Of a stretch of DNA of 64,000 nt, positions 11,901-24,794 are shown in pieces (the stretch's first letter is position 1; each line of letters starts with the position of its first letter). The stretch spans positions 558,001-622,000 of the forward strand of contig JPHH03000003.1 of assembly GCA_000750105.3 (NCBI GenBank), written 5' to 3'. Origin of the DNA: Tolypocladium sp. Sup5 PDA-1 (Eukaryota > Ascomycota > Sordariomycetes > Hypocreales > Ophiocordycipitaceae). Made by a program: the position numbers and the translations under genes. Below the pieces are notes generated by a model, which was not told the DNA's origin, made no database searches, and saw nothing but the letters and a program-made list of their open reading frames with translations.

Positions 11901-14900
11901 GTTTTCTGCTGCGACGACACCTTCGACTTCCAAGCCATGGGCCGCATCTTCCTGGGTATCTGCCAGGTGGGTGCTTGGGGCTGTTTTGACGAGTTTAACC
12001 GTCTCGAAGAAAGGATCTTGTCTGCCGTGTCGCAGCAGATTCAGAACATCCAGCTTGGTCTGAAGCAGGGTGCCGAGGACGACAAATCTCAGATTGAGTT
12101 GGTGGGCCGCCAGCTCAATGTCAACGTGAACACTGGGATCTTCATCACCATGAACCCTGGGTATGCAGGTCGTTCGAACCTGCCCGACAACTTGAAGAAA
12201 CTCTTCCGAAGCGTGGCCATGTCGAAGCCCGACAAGGAGCTCATTGCCGAGGTTATGCTCTACTCTCAGGGCTTCAACCAGGCCAAGCAGCTCTCCAAGA
12301 AAACCGTTCCGTTCTTCGACCAATGCGCGGACCAGCTCTCAAAGCAGGCTCACTACGACTTCGGTCTCCGTGCCTTGAAGAGTGTCCTGGTCAGCTCCGG
12401 TGGTCTCAAGCGTTCTCGCCTGACAGATGGCAACCTCGGTGCCGAGGAGGTCGTTGAGCCCGAGATCATTGTGCAGAGCATCCGAGAGACCATTGCTCCC
12501 AAGCTGATCAAGTCGGATGTTGAAATCATGACCACTATCGAGGGGCACTGCTTCCCGGGCATCCAGTACGTGCCGGCCAACCTCCAGGCGCTGGAGGAAG
12601 CTATTCGTGGCCTCGCTGCCGAGCGACACCTTGTCGTCACTGATGTCTGGATGACCAAGGTTCTCCAGCTGTACCAGATCCAGAAGATCCACCATGGTGT
12701 GATGATGGTGGGCAACTCTGGTAGCGGAAAGTCGGCTGCCTGGAGACTGCTCCTCGACGCGATGCAAAAGGTCGAGGGCATCGAGGGCGTGTCTCATGTC
12801 ATTGATTCCAAGGTCATGTCCAAGGAAGCTCTATATGGAAACTTGGACTCTACCACCCGTGAATGGACCGACGGTCTCTTTACCAGCATTCTGCGGAAGA
12901 TTGTCGACAACCTCCGTGGCGAAGACTCCAAGAGGCACTGGATTGTCTTTGACGGCGATGTCGATCCCGAATGGGTCGAAAACTTGAATAGTGTTCTTGA
13001 TGACAACAAGCTGCTCACGCTGCCAAACGGTGAGCGTCTCAACCTGCCGCCAAATGTTCGCATCATGTTCGAAGTCGAGACATTGAAGTATGCGACACTC
13101 GCCACTGTTAGTCGATGTGGTATGGTATGGTTCAGCGAGGACACCGTCACGCCGAGCATGATGGTCACCAACTATCTTGAGACTCTCAGCAGCGTTCCAT
13201 TCGAGGATTTGGATGAAGACAGCGTCGCCACGGGACAAAGCCCAGCCAAGAACCTGGCCGTCCAGGGTCAAGTTGCCGAACTGCTCAGAGTATACTTGAC
13301 TTCTGAAGACTTCATGCTCCAAGCCCTGGAGCGCGCTCAAGGCTACAACCACATCATGGAGTTCACGGTCGCCCGTGTACTGTCGACGCTGTTCTCGCTA
13401 TTGAACAAGGCTGTCCGAGATGTCATCGAGTACAATGGTCAGCATTCGGACTTTCCGTTGGATCTCGAGCAAATCGAGGCTTTCATCCCTAAGAAGCTCC
13501 TCCTTGCCCTCGTCTGGGCTCTCACCGGAGACTGCCCCCTAATGGACCGCAAGGCGTTTGGCGATGACGTCTGCGCACTTGCCAGCTTTGGATCGCCTCC
13601 ATTGGATGGCACAAGCTCGCTCATCGACTTTGACGTGAGCCTGCCCAAGGCCGAGTGGACCCCGTGGCAGAACCAGGTGCCTAGCATCGAGGTCAACACG
13701 CACTCCATCATTCAGACAGACGTCGTCATCCCGACCTTGGATACGGTTCGTCACGAAGACGTGCTGTACTCGTGGCTTGCCGAGCATAAGCCACTCCTGC
13801 TCTGCGGACCTCCTGGTTCAGGTAAAACAATGACACTCTTCAGCGCCCTTCGCAAACTTCCCAATATGGAGGTGGTTGGTCTCAATTTCTCCAGTGCGAC
13901 CACGCCAGACCTTCTCATCAAGACGTTTGAGCAATATTGCGAGTACAAGAAGACCCTCAACGGAGTCATGCTCTCGCCCGCGCAAATCGGCCGCTGGCTA
14001 GTCGTCTTTTGCGACGAAATCAACCTGCCGGCACCCGATAACTACGGAACCCAGCGGGCAATTTCGTTCCTGCGCCAGCTTGTCGAACACAATGGTTTCT
14101 GGCGAACATCCGACAAGTCCTGGGTCACTCTGGATCGCATCCAGTTTGTTGGAGCCTGTAACCCGCCCACGGATGCTGGGCGTACTCCCTTGGGCGCGAG
14201 ATTCCTCCGCCATGCCCCTCTTATCATGGTTGATTATCCTGGAGAGCTGTCTCTCAACCAGATCTATGGCACGTTCAACTCGGCGGTGCTCAAGATTGTG
14301 CCTGCGCTTCGTGGCTATGCTGAACCTCTCACGCATGCAATGGTTCGATTCTATCTTGAATCTCAGCAGAGATTTACGCCCAAGATCCAGCCCCACTATG
14401 TCTACAGTCCCCGTGAGCTTACACGCTGGGTTCGTGGCGTGTACGAGGCCATCAAGCCGCTGGAGGCACTGTCGGTTGAGGGCCTGATCCGCATCTGGGC
14501 CCACGAAGCTCTGCGGCTCTTCCAGGATCGTTTGGTTGCCGAGGAGGAGCGAAAGTGGACCGATGAGGCAGTTCGCCGTATTGCTCTCGAACACTTCCCC
14601 AGTATTGATGAGGAGAAGGCCCTTGGCGGCCCTATTCTCTTCTCGAACTGGCTATCCAAGAACTACATTCCCGTCGACCGTGAGCAATTGAGAGACTTTG
14701 TCAAGGCCAGACTCAAGACTTTTTGCGAAGAGGAGGTCGACGTGCCCTTGATCCTTTTCAACGACGTCTTGGAGCACGTGCTGCGCATCGATCGTGTCTT
14801 CCGACAGCCACAGGGCCACCTGATTCTCATTGGTGTCAGTGGCAGTGGCAAGACCACACTGTCACGATTTGTCGCCTGGATGAACGGCCTCAAGGTGTTC

Positions 14901-17900
14901 CAGATCAAGGTCCATGGCAAGTACTCTGGAGAGGATTTCGACGAGGACCTTCGAGATGTCCTCCGCCGCTGCGGCTGCAAGGGTGAAAAAATTTGCTTCA
15001 TCATGGACGAGGCAAACGTTCTGGACTCTGGTTTCCTTGAACGTATGAACACCTTGCTTGCCAATGCAGAGGTCCCGGGCCTTTTCGAGGGAGATGACTA
15101 TGCCGCCCTGATGACGGCTTGCAAAGAAGGCGCACAGCGACAGAACTTGCACCTGGACTCTCCAGAGGAGCTCTACAAATGGTTTACGCAGCAGATTGTC
15201 AACAACCTCCACGTTGTCTTCACGATGAACCCGCCAGAAGGTGGCTTGTCTTCAAAGGCTGCCACCAGTCCTGCCTTGTTCAACCGATGCGTGCTCAATT
15301 GGTTTGGAGATTGGTCGGACCAGGCCCTGTTCCAGGTCGGCCACGAGCTTACCCACTCTGTCGACCTGGATAGAAGCAACTTCCAGGCTCCTGATACAAT
15401 CCCGGTTGCCTATCGCGGTCTCGCCCTGCCACCGAGCCACCGCGAGACCATTGTCAACTCTATGGTGTATATCCATTACTCGCTTCAGCGCTACAACGAA
15501 AAGTTGTACAAGCAGCAGAAGAAGATTACCTTCTTGACACCACGCCACTTCCTAGACTTTGTGGGGCAATACGTCAAGCTGTACAATGAGAAGCGCGAAG
15601 ATCTTGAAGAGCAACAGCGTCACTTGAATGTTGGTCTCGAGAAACTGAGGGACACTGTAGACAAGGTCCGCGACCTGCGCGTTAGCCTTGCGGAGAAGAA
15701 GACCCAGCTTGAGCAAAAGGATGCGGAGGCAAACGAGAAGCTGCAGCGCATGGTTGCAGACCAGCGAGAGGCGGAGCAGAGAAAGAACACTTCGTTGGAG
15801 ATCCAGGCGGCGTTGGAGAAGCAGGAAGCCGAGGTGGCGATGCGGAAGAATGTTGTGTTGGAGGACCTCGCCAAGGCGGAACCGGCCGTCGAAGAGGCCA
15901 AGGCCAGTGTCAGCAACATCAAGCGACAGCACCTGACCGAAGTGCGATCCATGGGCAACCCACCGCAGGGTGTCCGACTTGCGCTTGATGCCGTTTGCAC
16001 GTTGCTCGGCCACAAAATCAACGACTGGAAAGCAGTCCAGGCCGTCGTTCGCCGGGACGATTTCATTGCCAGCATCATCATGTTTGACAATGCTAAGCAG
16101 ATGACGAAGGCTTTGAGGATCAAGATGCGCAACGATTTCCTTTCGATCCCCGAGTTTACGTTTGAAAAGGTCAACAGAGCCTCCAAGGCTTGCGGTCCTC
16201 TTGTGCAATGGGTGGCTGCTCAGGTCAACTACTCGGACATCTTGGACCGTGTCGGTCCCCTGAAGGAAGAAGTGACACAGCTTGAGGAGCAGGCACTCCA
16301 GACCAAGGCGGAGGCAAAGGCAGTCGAGAGCAACATCGCGGAGCTCGAGTCCAGCATCAACACGTACAAGACTGAGTATGCTGCACTTATCAGCGAGACC
16401 CAGGCTATCAAGGCGGAGATGTCAAAGGTACAGTTCAAGGTCGATCGAAGTGTCAGACTTCTCGACAGCTTGTCGTCGGAGAGGACCCGCTGGGAGGAGG
16501 GAAGCAAGTCTTTCGAGACGCAGATAAGCACGCTTGTCGGAGACGTCCTCGTCGCCGCAGCGTTCTTGGCCTACAGCGGTCTTTACGACCAGACTTTCCG
16601 AAAGTCTATGATGGACGACTGGTGCCACCAGCTTCACCTCTCTGGCATCCAGTACAAGTCTCCTAATCCAGTCACCGAATACTTGTCCAGCGCGGACGAA
16701 CGACTCAGCTGGCAAGAGAATACGCTGCCGGTCGACGACTTGTGCACGGAGAACGCCATCATCCTCAAGCGCTTCAACCGTTATCCCCTCATCATCGATC
16801 CGTCTGGGAGAGTTACCGAATTCTTGCAGAAGGAATGCAAGGATCGTCGTCTTACGGTCACGAGCTTCTTGGACGATACTTTTACCAAGCAGCTCGAGAG
16901 CTCGTTGCGATTCGGAAACCCGATCCTCATCCAAGACGCCGAGCACCTTGATCCCATTCTCAACCACGTCTTGAACAAGGAGTACCAGCGCACTGGCGGG
17001 CGTGTTCTGATCCAGCTCGGAAAGCAGGAGATTGACTTTTCGCCTTCATTCAAGCTCTACCTGTCTACGCGGGATCCGTCTGCGCAGTTCGCCCCTGATA
17101 TCTGCAGTCGAACCACATTTGTCAACTTTACGGTCACCAAGAGCAGTCTTCAGACGCAGTCACTCAACGATGTGCTGAAGTCGGAGCGTCCAGACGTCGA
17201 TGAACGCCGAACCAACCTCATCAAACTCCAGGGAGAATTCAAGGTTCACTTGCGCCAACTGGAAAAGCAACTGTTGCAGGCTCTCAACGAGTCTCGAGGC
17301 AACATTCTTGACGATGACAACGTCATTGAGACTCTGGAGACGCTCAAGACCGAAGCGGCAGAGATCTCAGCCAAGATGAGCAACACGGAAGGCGTCATGA
17401 CCGAGGTTGAGGAAATTACCCAGCAATACGGCGTCATCGCCGGCTCTTGCAGTGCCGTCTTTGCTGTCTTGGACCAACTGCACTTCCTCAATCACTTCTA
17501 CCAGTTCTCGCTGCAGTATTTCCTGGATATCTTCCAGCTGGTGCTGCACGGAAACAAGCACTTGGCCAACGAGACCAACCACAACGTGCGCCGGGATACC
17601 ATCGTCAAGGACCTGTTTGTGAATACCTTTAAGCGGACGGCCCTCGGGTTGCTCCAGAAGGACCGAATCACGTTGGGAATGCTCCTTGCGCAGGCATCTC
17701 CATACAAGATGGACAAGTCTTTGATTGACATTGTCCTCGACAACCGCATCGAAGGCAGAGACTTGTCTTCCAACCCTGATGCCAAGGACGAAGTATTTAC
17801 CCAAGCCAAGAAACTCAGTGTGCTCAAGGAGAAGCTTGACGGCGTGTCGGGCAGCGACTGGGACAGGTTCTTCACGGAAGAGCTGGCCGAAGCTGCTGTT

Positions 17901-19106
17901 CCCAAGATTTGGGACGACACCACCGGACCTATTGACCAGGCTCTGATGTCGCTCTTGCTCATCAAACTCTTCCGCATGGATCGATTCGTGCCCGCGGCCG
18001 AGCGCTTCGTTAGCAAAGTATTTGGCAGCGAGATCTTTGACTACGTCGAGGACCTGAATGCGACCGTTACTCAGGTCTCTGCCACTCTGCCAATTTCCAT
18101 GGTGTCCAGCCCTGGCTTCGATGCCAGCTACAAGGTCGACAACCTGGTTGAGAGGATGAATGTCAAATGCACAAACATCGCCATGGGATCTAATGAAGGT
18201 CTCGCGAGCGCAGACAAGGCCATCAGCAACGCGGCACAGGCCGGCTCTTGGGTCCTTGTCAAGAACGTCCACCTGGCTCCCACCTGGCTACAGAGCCTGG
18301 AGAAGCGCATGGAGGCGCTCAACCCGCAGAAAGACTTCCGCTTGTTCTTGTCTATGGAGTCCAGCCCCAAGATCCCCGTCAACCTGATCCGCGCGTCCCG
18401 CGTTCTCATGTACGAGCAGCCTGCGGGCGTCAGGGCCAATATGAAGGACTCGATGTCGTCGCTCTCGACGCGAGCTGCAAAGAGCCCCGTGGAGAGGACA
18501 AGAATGTACCTGCTCATCTCGTTCTTGCACGCCGTGGCCCAGGAGAGGCTGCGGTACGCGCCCAATCTTGGGTGGAAGGGCTTCTGGGAGTTCAACGACA
18601 GCGACGTAAGTAAACCCCGAGCGATGACGTCGAACTTTTCGAGTGTGATGCTGACTTAACTGCAGTACGAATGCTCTGCGTTCATCGTTGACACTTGGCT
18701 CGAGAGCGTGGCTGGCAACCGAACCAACATTGCGCCACAAAACATCCCATGGGACATGATACGGTACCTTGTCACGGAGACATACGGAGGCAAGATTGAT
18801 GACGAGGGCGACTTTAAGCTCCTGGGCCAACTGGTGGCCTCGTTCCTGACGCCCGCGGCGTACGATGCTGACCACAAGCTCGTTGACGGCCCCGACGGCG
18901 GACTGCTGGTTCCTTCGGGCACAAGCCTCCAGGACTTTATGGCGTGGATACACAAGCTGCCGGAGCGCGAGCCACCGACGTATCTCGGTCTGCCGGCGAA
19001 CGCAGAGAAGCTGCTCTTGGTGGGCCTTGGGCGCAGCCTGATTGAGGACTTGCGCAGGGTGACGGAGCTGTTGGACCAGGGAGAGCAGCTGGTGACGGAT
19101 TCATGA
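5946..19106 (+). CDS. nudA: cytoplasmic dynein 1 heavy chain
   Basis: Minus-end-directed microtubule motor, needed in filamentous fungi for nuclear migration, spindle positioning and retrograde endosome transport. Exons 5946-18605 and 18666-19106 (60-bp intron, GTAAGT...CTGCAG) encode 4366 aa, the usual size for fungal cytoplasmic dynein. The start is the first ATG (MEVSSPPAQ); an upstream in-frame GTG is ignored. The N-terminal tail and linker occupy roughly residues 1-1800. AAA1 has Walker A GPAGTGKT (1963-1970) and Walker B CFDEFNR; AAA2 has GNSGSGKS (2256-2263), AAA3 GPPGSGKT (2621-2628), AAA4 GVSGSGKT (2963-2970). The stalk coiled coils span about 3211-3528, with the microtubule-binding domain near 3334-3418. 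The C-terminal domain ends QLVTDS. All four P-loops look intact. Only one intron in 13 kb is noteworthy. Confidence 0.98.
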
Positions 19107-21370
19107 GGGAGTGAGTGACGAAGCAACGCGGGATGTGCGAGGAAGGGCGGCAGCGTGGTAGACTTCTAAGCCTGTTTTATTCTTTTGTACAAGATCGCGT
19201 GCGGTTTGCTTGCTTGGTGCGGTATCTGGAGGCGGCGGCGCTTGGTGGTGAGCACTTGATTGTAGTAGACGAGGGGAGGAGGACGGATTACACTGATACC
19301 CCAGAACAAATTGGCCGTACTCTCCTCTTAATGGCTGTCCTTTCGAGTTTAGATATTAATTGCCATTGTTATCGGACGTTTATACGCTTTCTTGGACTTG
19401 TGGTGCGATGCAAGCTATTCGAAGCGTCCTTGGCCTCCGAACGGCGTAGGGAGGACGTGTAAGCGAGCTGGTTGTCATTCAAGGCCATGTTGCGTGGAGA
19501 TGAAACATTCCCTGGGCCTGGGGCAACGGGTATACGGATTACACGATTTACAAACTCCAAGGGTGAAAACGGCTGCTCATATGGGCTCAGCGGCGCAAGG
19601 GTAGCAGCCAGATCGGATGTTGACCCGTGTTGGGTGGCATTGACCGGTTGGCGGGCTGCCAGCAACCGGCGGGGGGGGCTGGACGAGCCGTGGCCGAACG
19701 CGGTTGGACTGCATGGGGCAGCCGTTGCGTCTGTAAGTAAAACAAAAACAAAAAAGATTAAATGGATGCGTGCATGCACGGTTGGAACGAGGTGGTCACC
19801 TGTGTGTGTGGTGGGAGGGAGGGCGGCGTGCATGGTGCTAGGCGGGCGGGTGTGCGGGTGGCTTGGGCCCAGGTTCGAGCTGAGCGCCGTTGGCAGTGGC
19901 GTGGGGAGAGGTGAAGACGAGGAGGAAGAGTGCTGTTGCTGGTTGTGGTGAGCTGATGGATGAGGTTGGCTGATGATGCGATTCAGACTGTACTGTAGAG
20001 GTGGACCGTAGACGGGTGTAAGCGGCGGGCAGCCCGAGGACCTTGATGCCTTGCCTGAGCACGGCTCCAGGGATGACGCTGGGGGAGTACATGTGTATCT
20101 CGAGATAACAGAGCCGTTAGCAGGGTCGGGTTAACACTTCATCGGTAGACGCTGCGTGCACCGAATCGAAGCGGAGGTGTCATGGCGTGGTTCCAAGGCG
20201 CAGCTCTCGACGGCACGACCCAATCAGCCACGGCTCGGCCGGCACACACCCCGCTGCCATGGCCCACGATGCAGGGAACCGACAGAGCGCACTTACTGTA
20301 AGTGTTTGTGTATTCGTACTTGGTACGGGTTGCGGAGGACATGTTCCTTGATGGGCGGGAATTGTACCCGTCGAGCGAATGGAAGAGGCAGATGCGCTGC
20401 TGCTGTGCGAGGCTAAACGCACGGCCGAGGCGGTAACTAATAGCCTGTATCCGTAGGTACATATGTACGTCAGTATCCGTAGGTACGTCAGTATCCGGAG
20501 GTGTATGTACCTGTAGGTTGCACGGGAGGGGAGGGATTGCGCGTCGCGGTGCCTGATGTGTCTGACTTACAGTACCTCCGTACCTACTGTACATGGCGAC
20601 GGCGAGCTGCTGGAGTGAGTCCCGGCCATGCCTGAATTCAGGCTCGTCAACAGCCCGCCGCCGGCATCGAACCACCGCCGCCTCCTCCCACCTGGTGAGA
20701 CAACGTCGGGGCATCGGCGGCAGACGCGACAAGACTGGGGGCTTCAACTAAGCCCGACCCCGAAGCGGCGCGCCAGAGGGGTCACCTGCGCAGCGGCTTA
20801 TTGGTACGGGGACGAGGACGAGGACGAGACCGTCGAGGTGTGGTGGATGGACGTGGCGAATCAAGCACCGGGCGTCGCAGGTGGGTGTACCTAGGCAGCT
20901 CCAGGGCCTCTATGGGAGTGGACAGTGGGCTGCTCTGCGGTGCGACTTCAGCGCCACCGACCACGACAGAGCAGCCCGATCCGTCTTCTCATCGTCATCA
21001 ACTACCTACCTACCTACCTACCTTACCTTACGCTTGCTTGCCTCGAGGTACCTGACGTAGGTATCTATTGTGCCTTTCCCCGCAGCTGCGTCCGGCCGTT
21101 TTTCTGCGCAACCGCTTAACGTTAAATTCATTCCCCAAGCCTGCTTTTCCCTGCCTGGCTCTTCTCCCTCTCCCCCTCCCGCTGCCTCTGCCTCTGCTCC
21201 TTTTTTCTGCTAACGTCTCGCTGCCATCAGTCTCGGGCCACCTGCAAACTGCACACAACGGCTGCCGTTTCCCGCCGTCGAGCTCGCGAACCGTCGTTTC
21301 TTTTCGACCGCTTCCACGATTCTGTAACCGTAAGAGAGGCTGTTCTCACGACAGCGACAACACCGCCGCG
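19107..21370. other. 2.3-kb intergenic region with short repeats
   Basis: No gene supported; frames on either strand (for example 20139-20747, minus) show no recognisable domain. The first ~250 bp are probably the dynein 3' UTR. Around 20446-20504 a unit close to CAGTATCCGTAGGTAC recurs three times, the last copy diverged. A CTAC tetranucleotide run lies at about 21003-21023, followed by pyrimidine-rich sequence (21150-21215) that is probably the promoter/leader of the next gene. Confidence 0.5.
20446..20504. repeat. three short imperfect repeats (TATCCGTAGGTAC type)
   Basis: Units at about 20446-20460, 20471-20486 and 20489-20504; the last copy has diverged (CCGGAGGTG). The units share the TCCGTA core with the dispersed TACTCCGTA motif found elsewhere in the window. 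Confidence 0.7.
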
Positions 21371-22423
21371 ATGGTGCAGTGGGACAACTGTAAGTGCCGC
21401 TTCTGCAGTGCCTTCTTCTGCTCGGCATGGCATTTCGACAATGGAAGATGGTTGACCTGACGCCTTGCAGACAACCCCTTTAGCAAGCGCGAGACGCACA
21501 GCGCCGGCTCCATCCTCACGTACAAGATCCTCACCCTCCTCACCTGGGTCCTGTCCGTCGTCGCCTCCGTCTACTACACCGTCCACGAGCCCCACGATGG
21601 CTTCACCATCCGCCGCCGCATCTGGGACCAGAACTACCTCTACCCCAGCGCCTTTACCATGAACCACGTCCTCGGCGACGTCTACTGGTCAGTCTCTCTC
21701 TCTCTCTGCATACTTCGCTGTACTGACTCCCCCCCAGGGTCGGTCTCTTTATCCTCCAGTTTGGCTACATCACCCACCTCTTCTCCAAAAACACCGACAC
21801 CGTCCACGCCGCCGCCAGCGTCGGCAGCCACTTCATCTTCAACAACCTCTTCCACTTTGCCTTTGTCATGCTCTTCGTCCGCTCCCACTTCCACTGGGCC
21901 GAGCTGATCCTCGTCGTCAACTTTGTCAACCTCTCGTCGCTCTACTTCCGCCACAACACCTACCCGCGCTTCATCCACGCCCCCACCGTCTCGGGGCCCC
22001 TCGCCTGGACCTTTGTCGCCATCTACTGGAACGGCGCGCTGATGGTGCCGCACCAGCACAGCCTGGTCGCCCGCATCTTTGGCAACATCTTCATCTGGTC
22101 CATCCTGGCCTACGGCATGCTCTTCATTGTCATCTACAAGGTGAGTCTTTGCCTACTGTCTCCTTGGGGATTGCTCCAGTCTAACTTGCCCCCTCCAGGA
22201 CTACACCATGGGCTTTGCCCTCAGCGTCCTCGCCGCTGCCATCGGCGTCGCCCAATTCACGCGCCAGATCATCGCCTTCCAGTGGATCTTTGCCTTCATC
22301 ATCATGGCCATCCTCTTCATCATGACCGTCCTCGTCGCCGTGCCGGCCTGGACGGGACGGGACTACAGGTGGAGGCGTGCCGCCGCCGCCGACCAGGAGC
22401 GCGCTCCTCTCCTCAACGAGTAA
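21371..22423 (+). CDS. multi-pass membrane protein, DUF1774-like family
   Basis: Four exons: 21371-21389, 21471-21687, 21738-22140, 22199-22423; introns of 81, 50 and 58 bp all have GT-AG ends and the joins keep frame, giving 287 aa. The first exon is only 19 nt and codes MVQWDN plus one base; the join gives MVQWDNYNPFSKRETHS, a typical beginning for this fungal family. Roughly seven hydrophobic segments follow (for example ILTLLTWVLSVVASVYY, LILVVNFVNLSSLYF, WIFAFIIMAILFIM). His-rich loops (HFHWAEL, MVPHQHS) are conserved-looking. Function is unknown; probably an internal-membrane protein. The family name is from remembered pattern and should be checked by profile search. Confidence 0.75.
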
Positions 22424-23009
22424 TCGTCGTCCCTCTCACCAGCGTCATCAAGTACAATCTTCAACGCGGGACCCAAATACTCTTCCCCACGGTCACCCAC
22501 ACCGGTCACTCACACCGGTCACCCACACCGACCACTCACACCGGTCACTCACACCTCGCCATCTCTTCTCACCTCCTTTGAGCGGTGTCGTTCTTTGGTG
22601 CTCGGGAAACTCTGCGGTCTTTCTTCATGTTGGTCGCGAACAGCGTCGTCTTGTCACCTGTGAGCTTGCTGGTGTGGATCATCCCGCCACAGGCATTTGG
22701 AGGACAAAAGCTTCCCCGCCGTGTGTATCGGAGGCGTTTCTCTTTGGCACGTACGTAATGGGGGCATTTTTGTGAAACCTTTTCCGAGGATACGTTTTGT
22801 GTGAAGCAATAATAGGACACAACGCATGAAATGATTTACGAGGAGCATTTCCTCCGGTGCCCTGACCCAGCGACCGTGGTTGATGAAACGTGAACGTCTG
22901 ACGACCCGATGACGTAGTGGCTCCGAGCTCCCGCCCCTATCGATAAGAGCTCAGATCCCAGTACGAAGTAGGGACTAGGCCTACTCCGTATCCGTAAGTT
23001 AGTCCGTAA
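22424..23009. other. 3' flank of the DUF1774-like gene
   Basis: Holds a 13-bp tandem repeat (22498-22555, listed separately), then unremarkable sequence, and close to the right end TACGAAGTA (22962) and TACTCCGTA (22982) next to the inverted repeat of the decayed element. No gene seen. Confidence 0.5.
22498..22555. repeat. 13-bp tandem repeat, about 4.4 copies
   Basis: Unit CACACCGGTCACT; copies at 22498, 22511, 22524 and 22537, then a partial CACACC. The third copy differs (GACC for GGTC). It begins 75 bp after the stop codon of the DUF1774-like gene and so probably lies in its 3' UTR. Confidence 0.9.
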
Positions 23010-23034
23010 TGCATGTGTTGCAGTCGGCGCATCC
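23010..23034 (+). repeat. left 25-bp inverted repeat
   Basis: Begins TGCATGTGTTGCAG and ends GGCGCATCC. Identical in reverse complement to 25111-25135. Confidence 0.9.
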
Positions 23035-24341
23035 GTTTTCTCCTAGGTATGCCTCAACACGTGGCAGCTATAGACGCCCACACGCTGACGGATTGATAGA
23101 GCGGGCAGCTGAAGCATCAGGTGCGGCATGCCGCTTCCAGGCGCACGATTTTATCGATGCAGCAGTCCGGGCTTCTCGAAACTATCTGTCCCCCCTGGAC
23201 CCGTCAGCTGTCCATGTCGACCAGGTCTCGTCAGACTTCCACAGCGAGAACGGCCGCCAGATCCCGGCAATGCCCATCCTGTTGTGCCGTTTGGTTACTA
23301 CCCCGGACCCCAGCACGCTTTGCCAATACAACTACCCCTGGGAGGACATAGCTCGACATTTCAGCGACGACGACGTTATATATCAGGGCATCACGTCCAG
23401 CCAGATGTGGCAGCGCGAGCGGTCGGGCGCCTTGCCCCTGAGCTACTGCATGACTGGAGCAAGTCCTTCCGTACCTGGAGATATTCTCCTTATATTCGTG
23501 ATAGGCTACGGCTCGTGGCTTCGTCTAAGCGGGGCTTCGCATCTCGGGATAACAGGCGTCTTCTCGCCCGACCGCGTGTCAACCCAGCGTATGGCTAACA
23601 TGCTACCAAGTCTTCGAGACGGTGTGATGTCCAGCCTACACTGGTACGTCGACCAACCTTGTTTGATGTTCAACACATCGGCACCGGAAAACGATGTTTT
23701 GATGGAGCTCTGGGTTGGGAGCGAGGTGGGAATGCATCTTCTTTGCGGTGTCTCTACCCTCCCCTTCCGGGGGTGAGCTGTTTATAGAGCCTACTTCTAG
23801 ATGCAGGACTATGTCTTGCGTCTACTATATAAGTTTCAGTTTCCCATCCGACATCCATATTGCACAGTCCTTTGGGACGGAATACTTGTCCGCGGCTTTC
23901 TCAGATGAATAAAACACCATTGGCCGGTTGTCAACTATGGTGTAGAACGAAACTGGTCGGGTGCATTCTTGCCATTCCGCCTCTTGCCCTGCTTTCGCCT
24001 CAATCCTTATCGTTCCTTGGATCTCTCTCCATGCTTCTGTCTAGTAAGAGGCTATTTAGAACAGGGGGGTCGAGTAAATATTAGTCAAGTATCACTTACC
24101 GACATAATAGGGCTCTACTACTTTAGTCTGGCTTTCCCTACATTAGATTTTAGTATTCATAGTCGTGGTTTATGATCCGGGGGCTTCGATAGAATCACGT
24201 TTTATTTGGTCTGCAACGACACTTGGTGGGGGAGGAGACTTATCGTTAAGGCTGCGTCAGTCAGCGATGGAGCCGACGATGAAGGGAGTAAACGCAGACC
24301 TCGACGGGTATGACGAGAAGCTAGGGCCCTGATGAACGAAG

Positions 24342-24794
24342 TCAGATGTCACGGGCTGTGGCGCTGGATGGAATCAAGAGGTGCAGGCTCACGATAAGTT
24401 TGGGAAGAGGAGCTGAATTACGTGGGGCGCAATGGTGTAACTGGTGCCCAATCCTACGTCGGATGGGTTGCCCTCTCTTCCTGCGTTGCGATTCCCGGAT
24501 GAGGTAGAGTAGAAATGCTTCTCCAAGTCCTCTGTTTGCATAAGAAAGTGACTTTGCGTCAGCTTTCCAGTCTGGCCGTCCCATCAACTCGCAGAAGGTG
24601 ATCCATCGCCGCTGGAGTCGAGTAAGATCGACTTTGTGGTTGATTGAATGGTTCGGCGGCAGCGGGCGACGTTCGTTTCCTCGCTTCCATCTGTTCTGGA
24701 GTTCGTCTATATTCAGAGGTTCAGGATCGGGCGTCTCTTCTTCGCGAAGTCGCCGTTGATAGGCCTCAATTCGATCAGCGTCGAAGAGTGACAT
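24342..24794 (-). pseudogene. unrecognised open frame inside the element
   Basis: 150 codons from the first ATG (MSLFDADRIEAYQRRLREEE). The protein is basic and helical, with LTRLQRRWITFCELMGR and FLLYLIRESQRRKRG. This layout weakly recalls the N-terminal region of fungal DUF3435/FluG-like tyrosine recombinases, but no catalytic R-H-R-Y set is present and the C-terminal third looks non-coding. It may be a relic of the element's own gene, a captured fragment, or chance. Confidence 0.25.

Noticed and set aside
20139..20747. 202-codon minus-strand frame after dynein
   Set aside because: No domain, overlaps short DNA repeats, and lacks coding-like composition.
23009..23776. 255-codon frame starting in the left inverted repeat
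   Set aside because: Begins inside the repeat itself and has no recognisable domain or splice structure; other frames are equally long. Treated as part of the decayed element.
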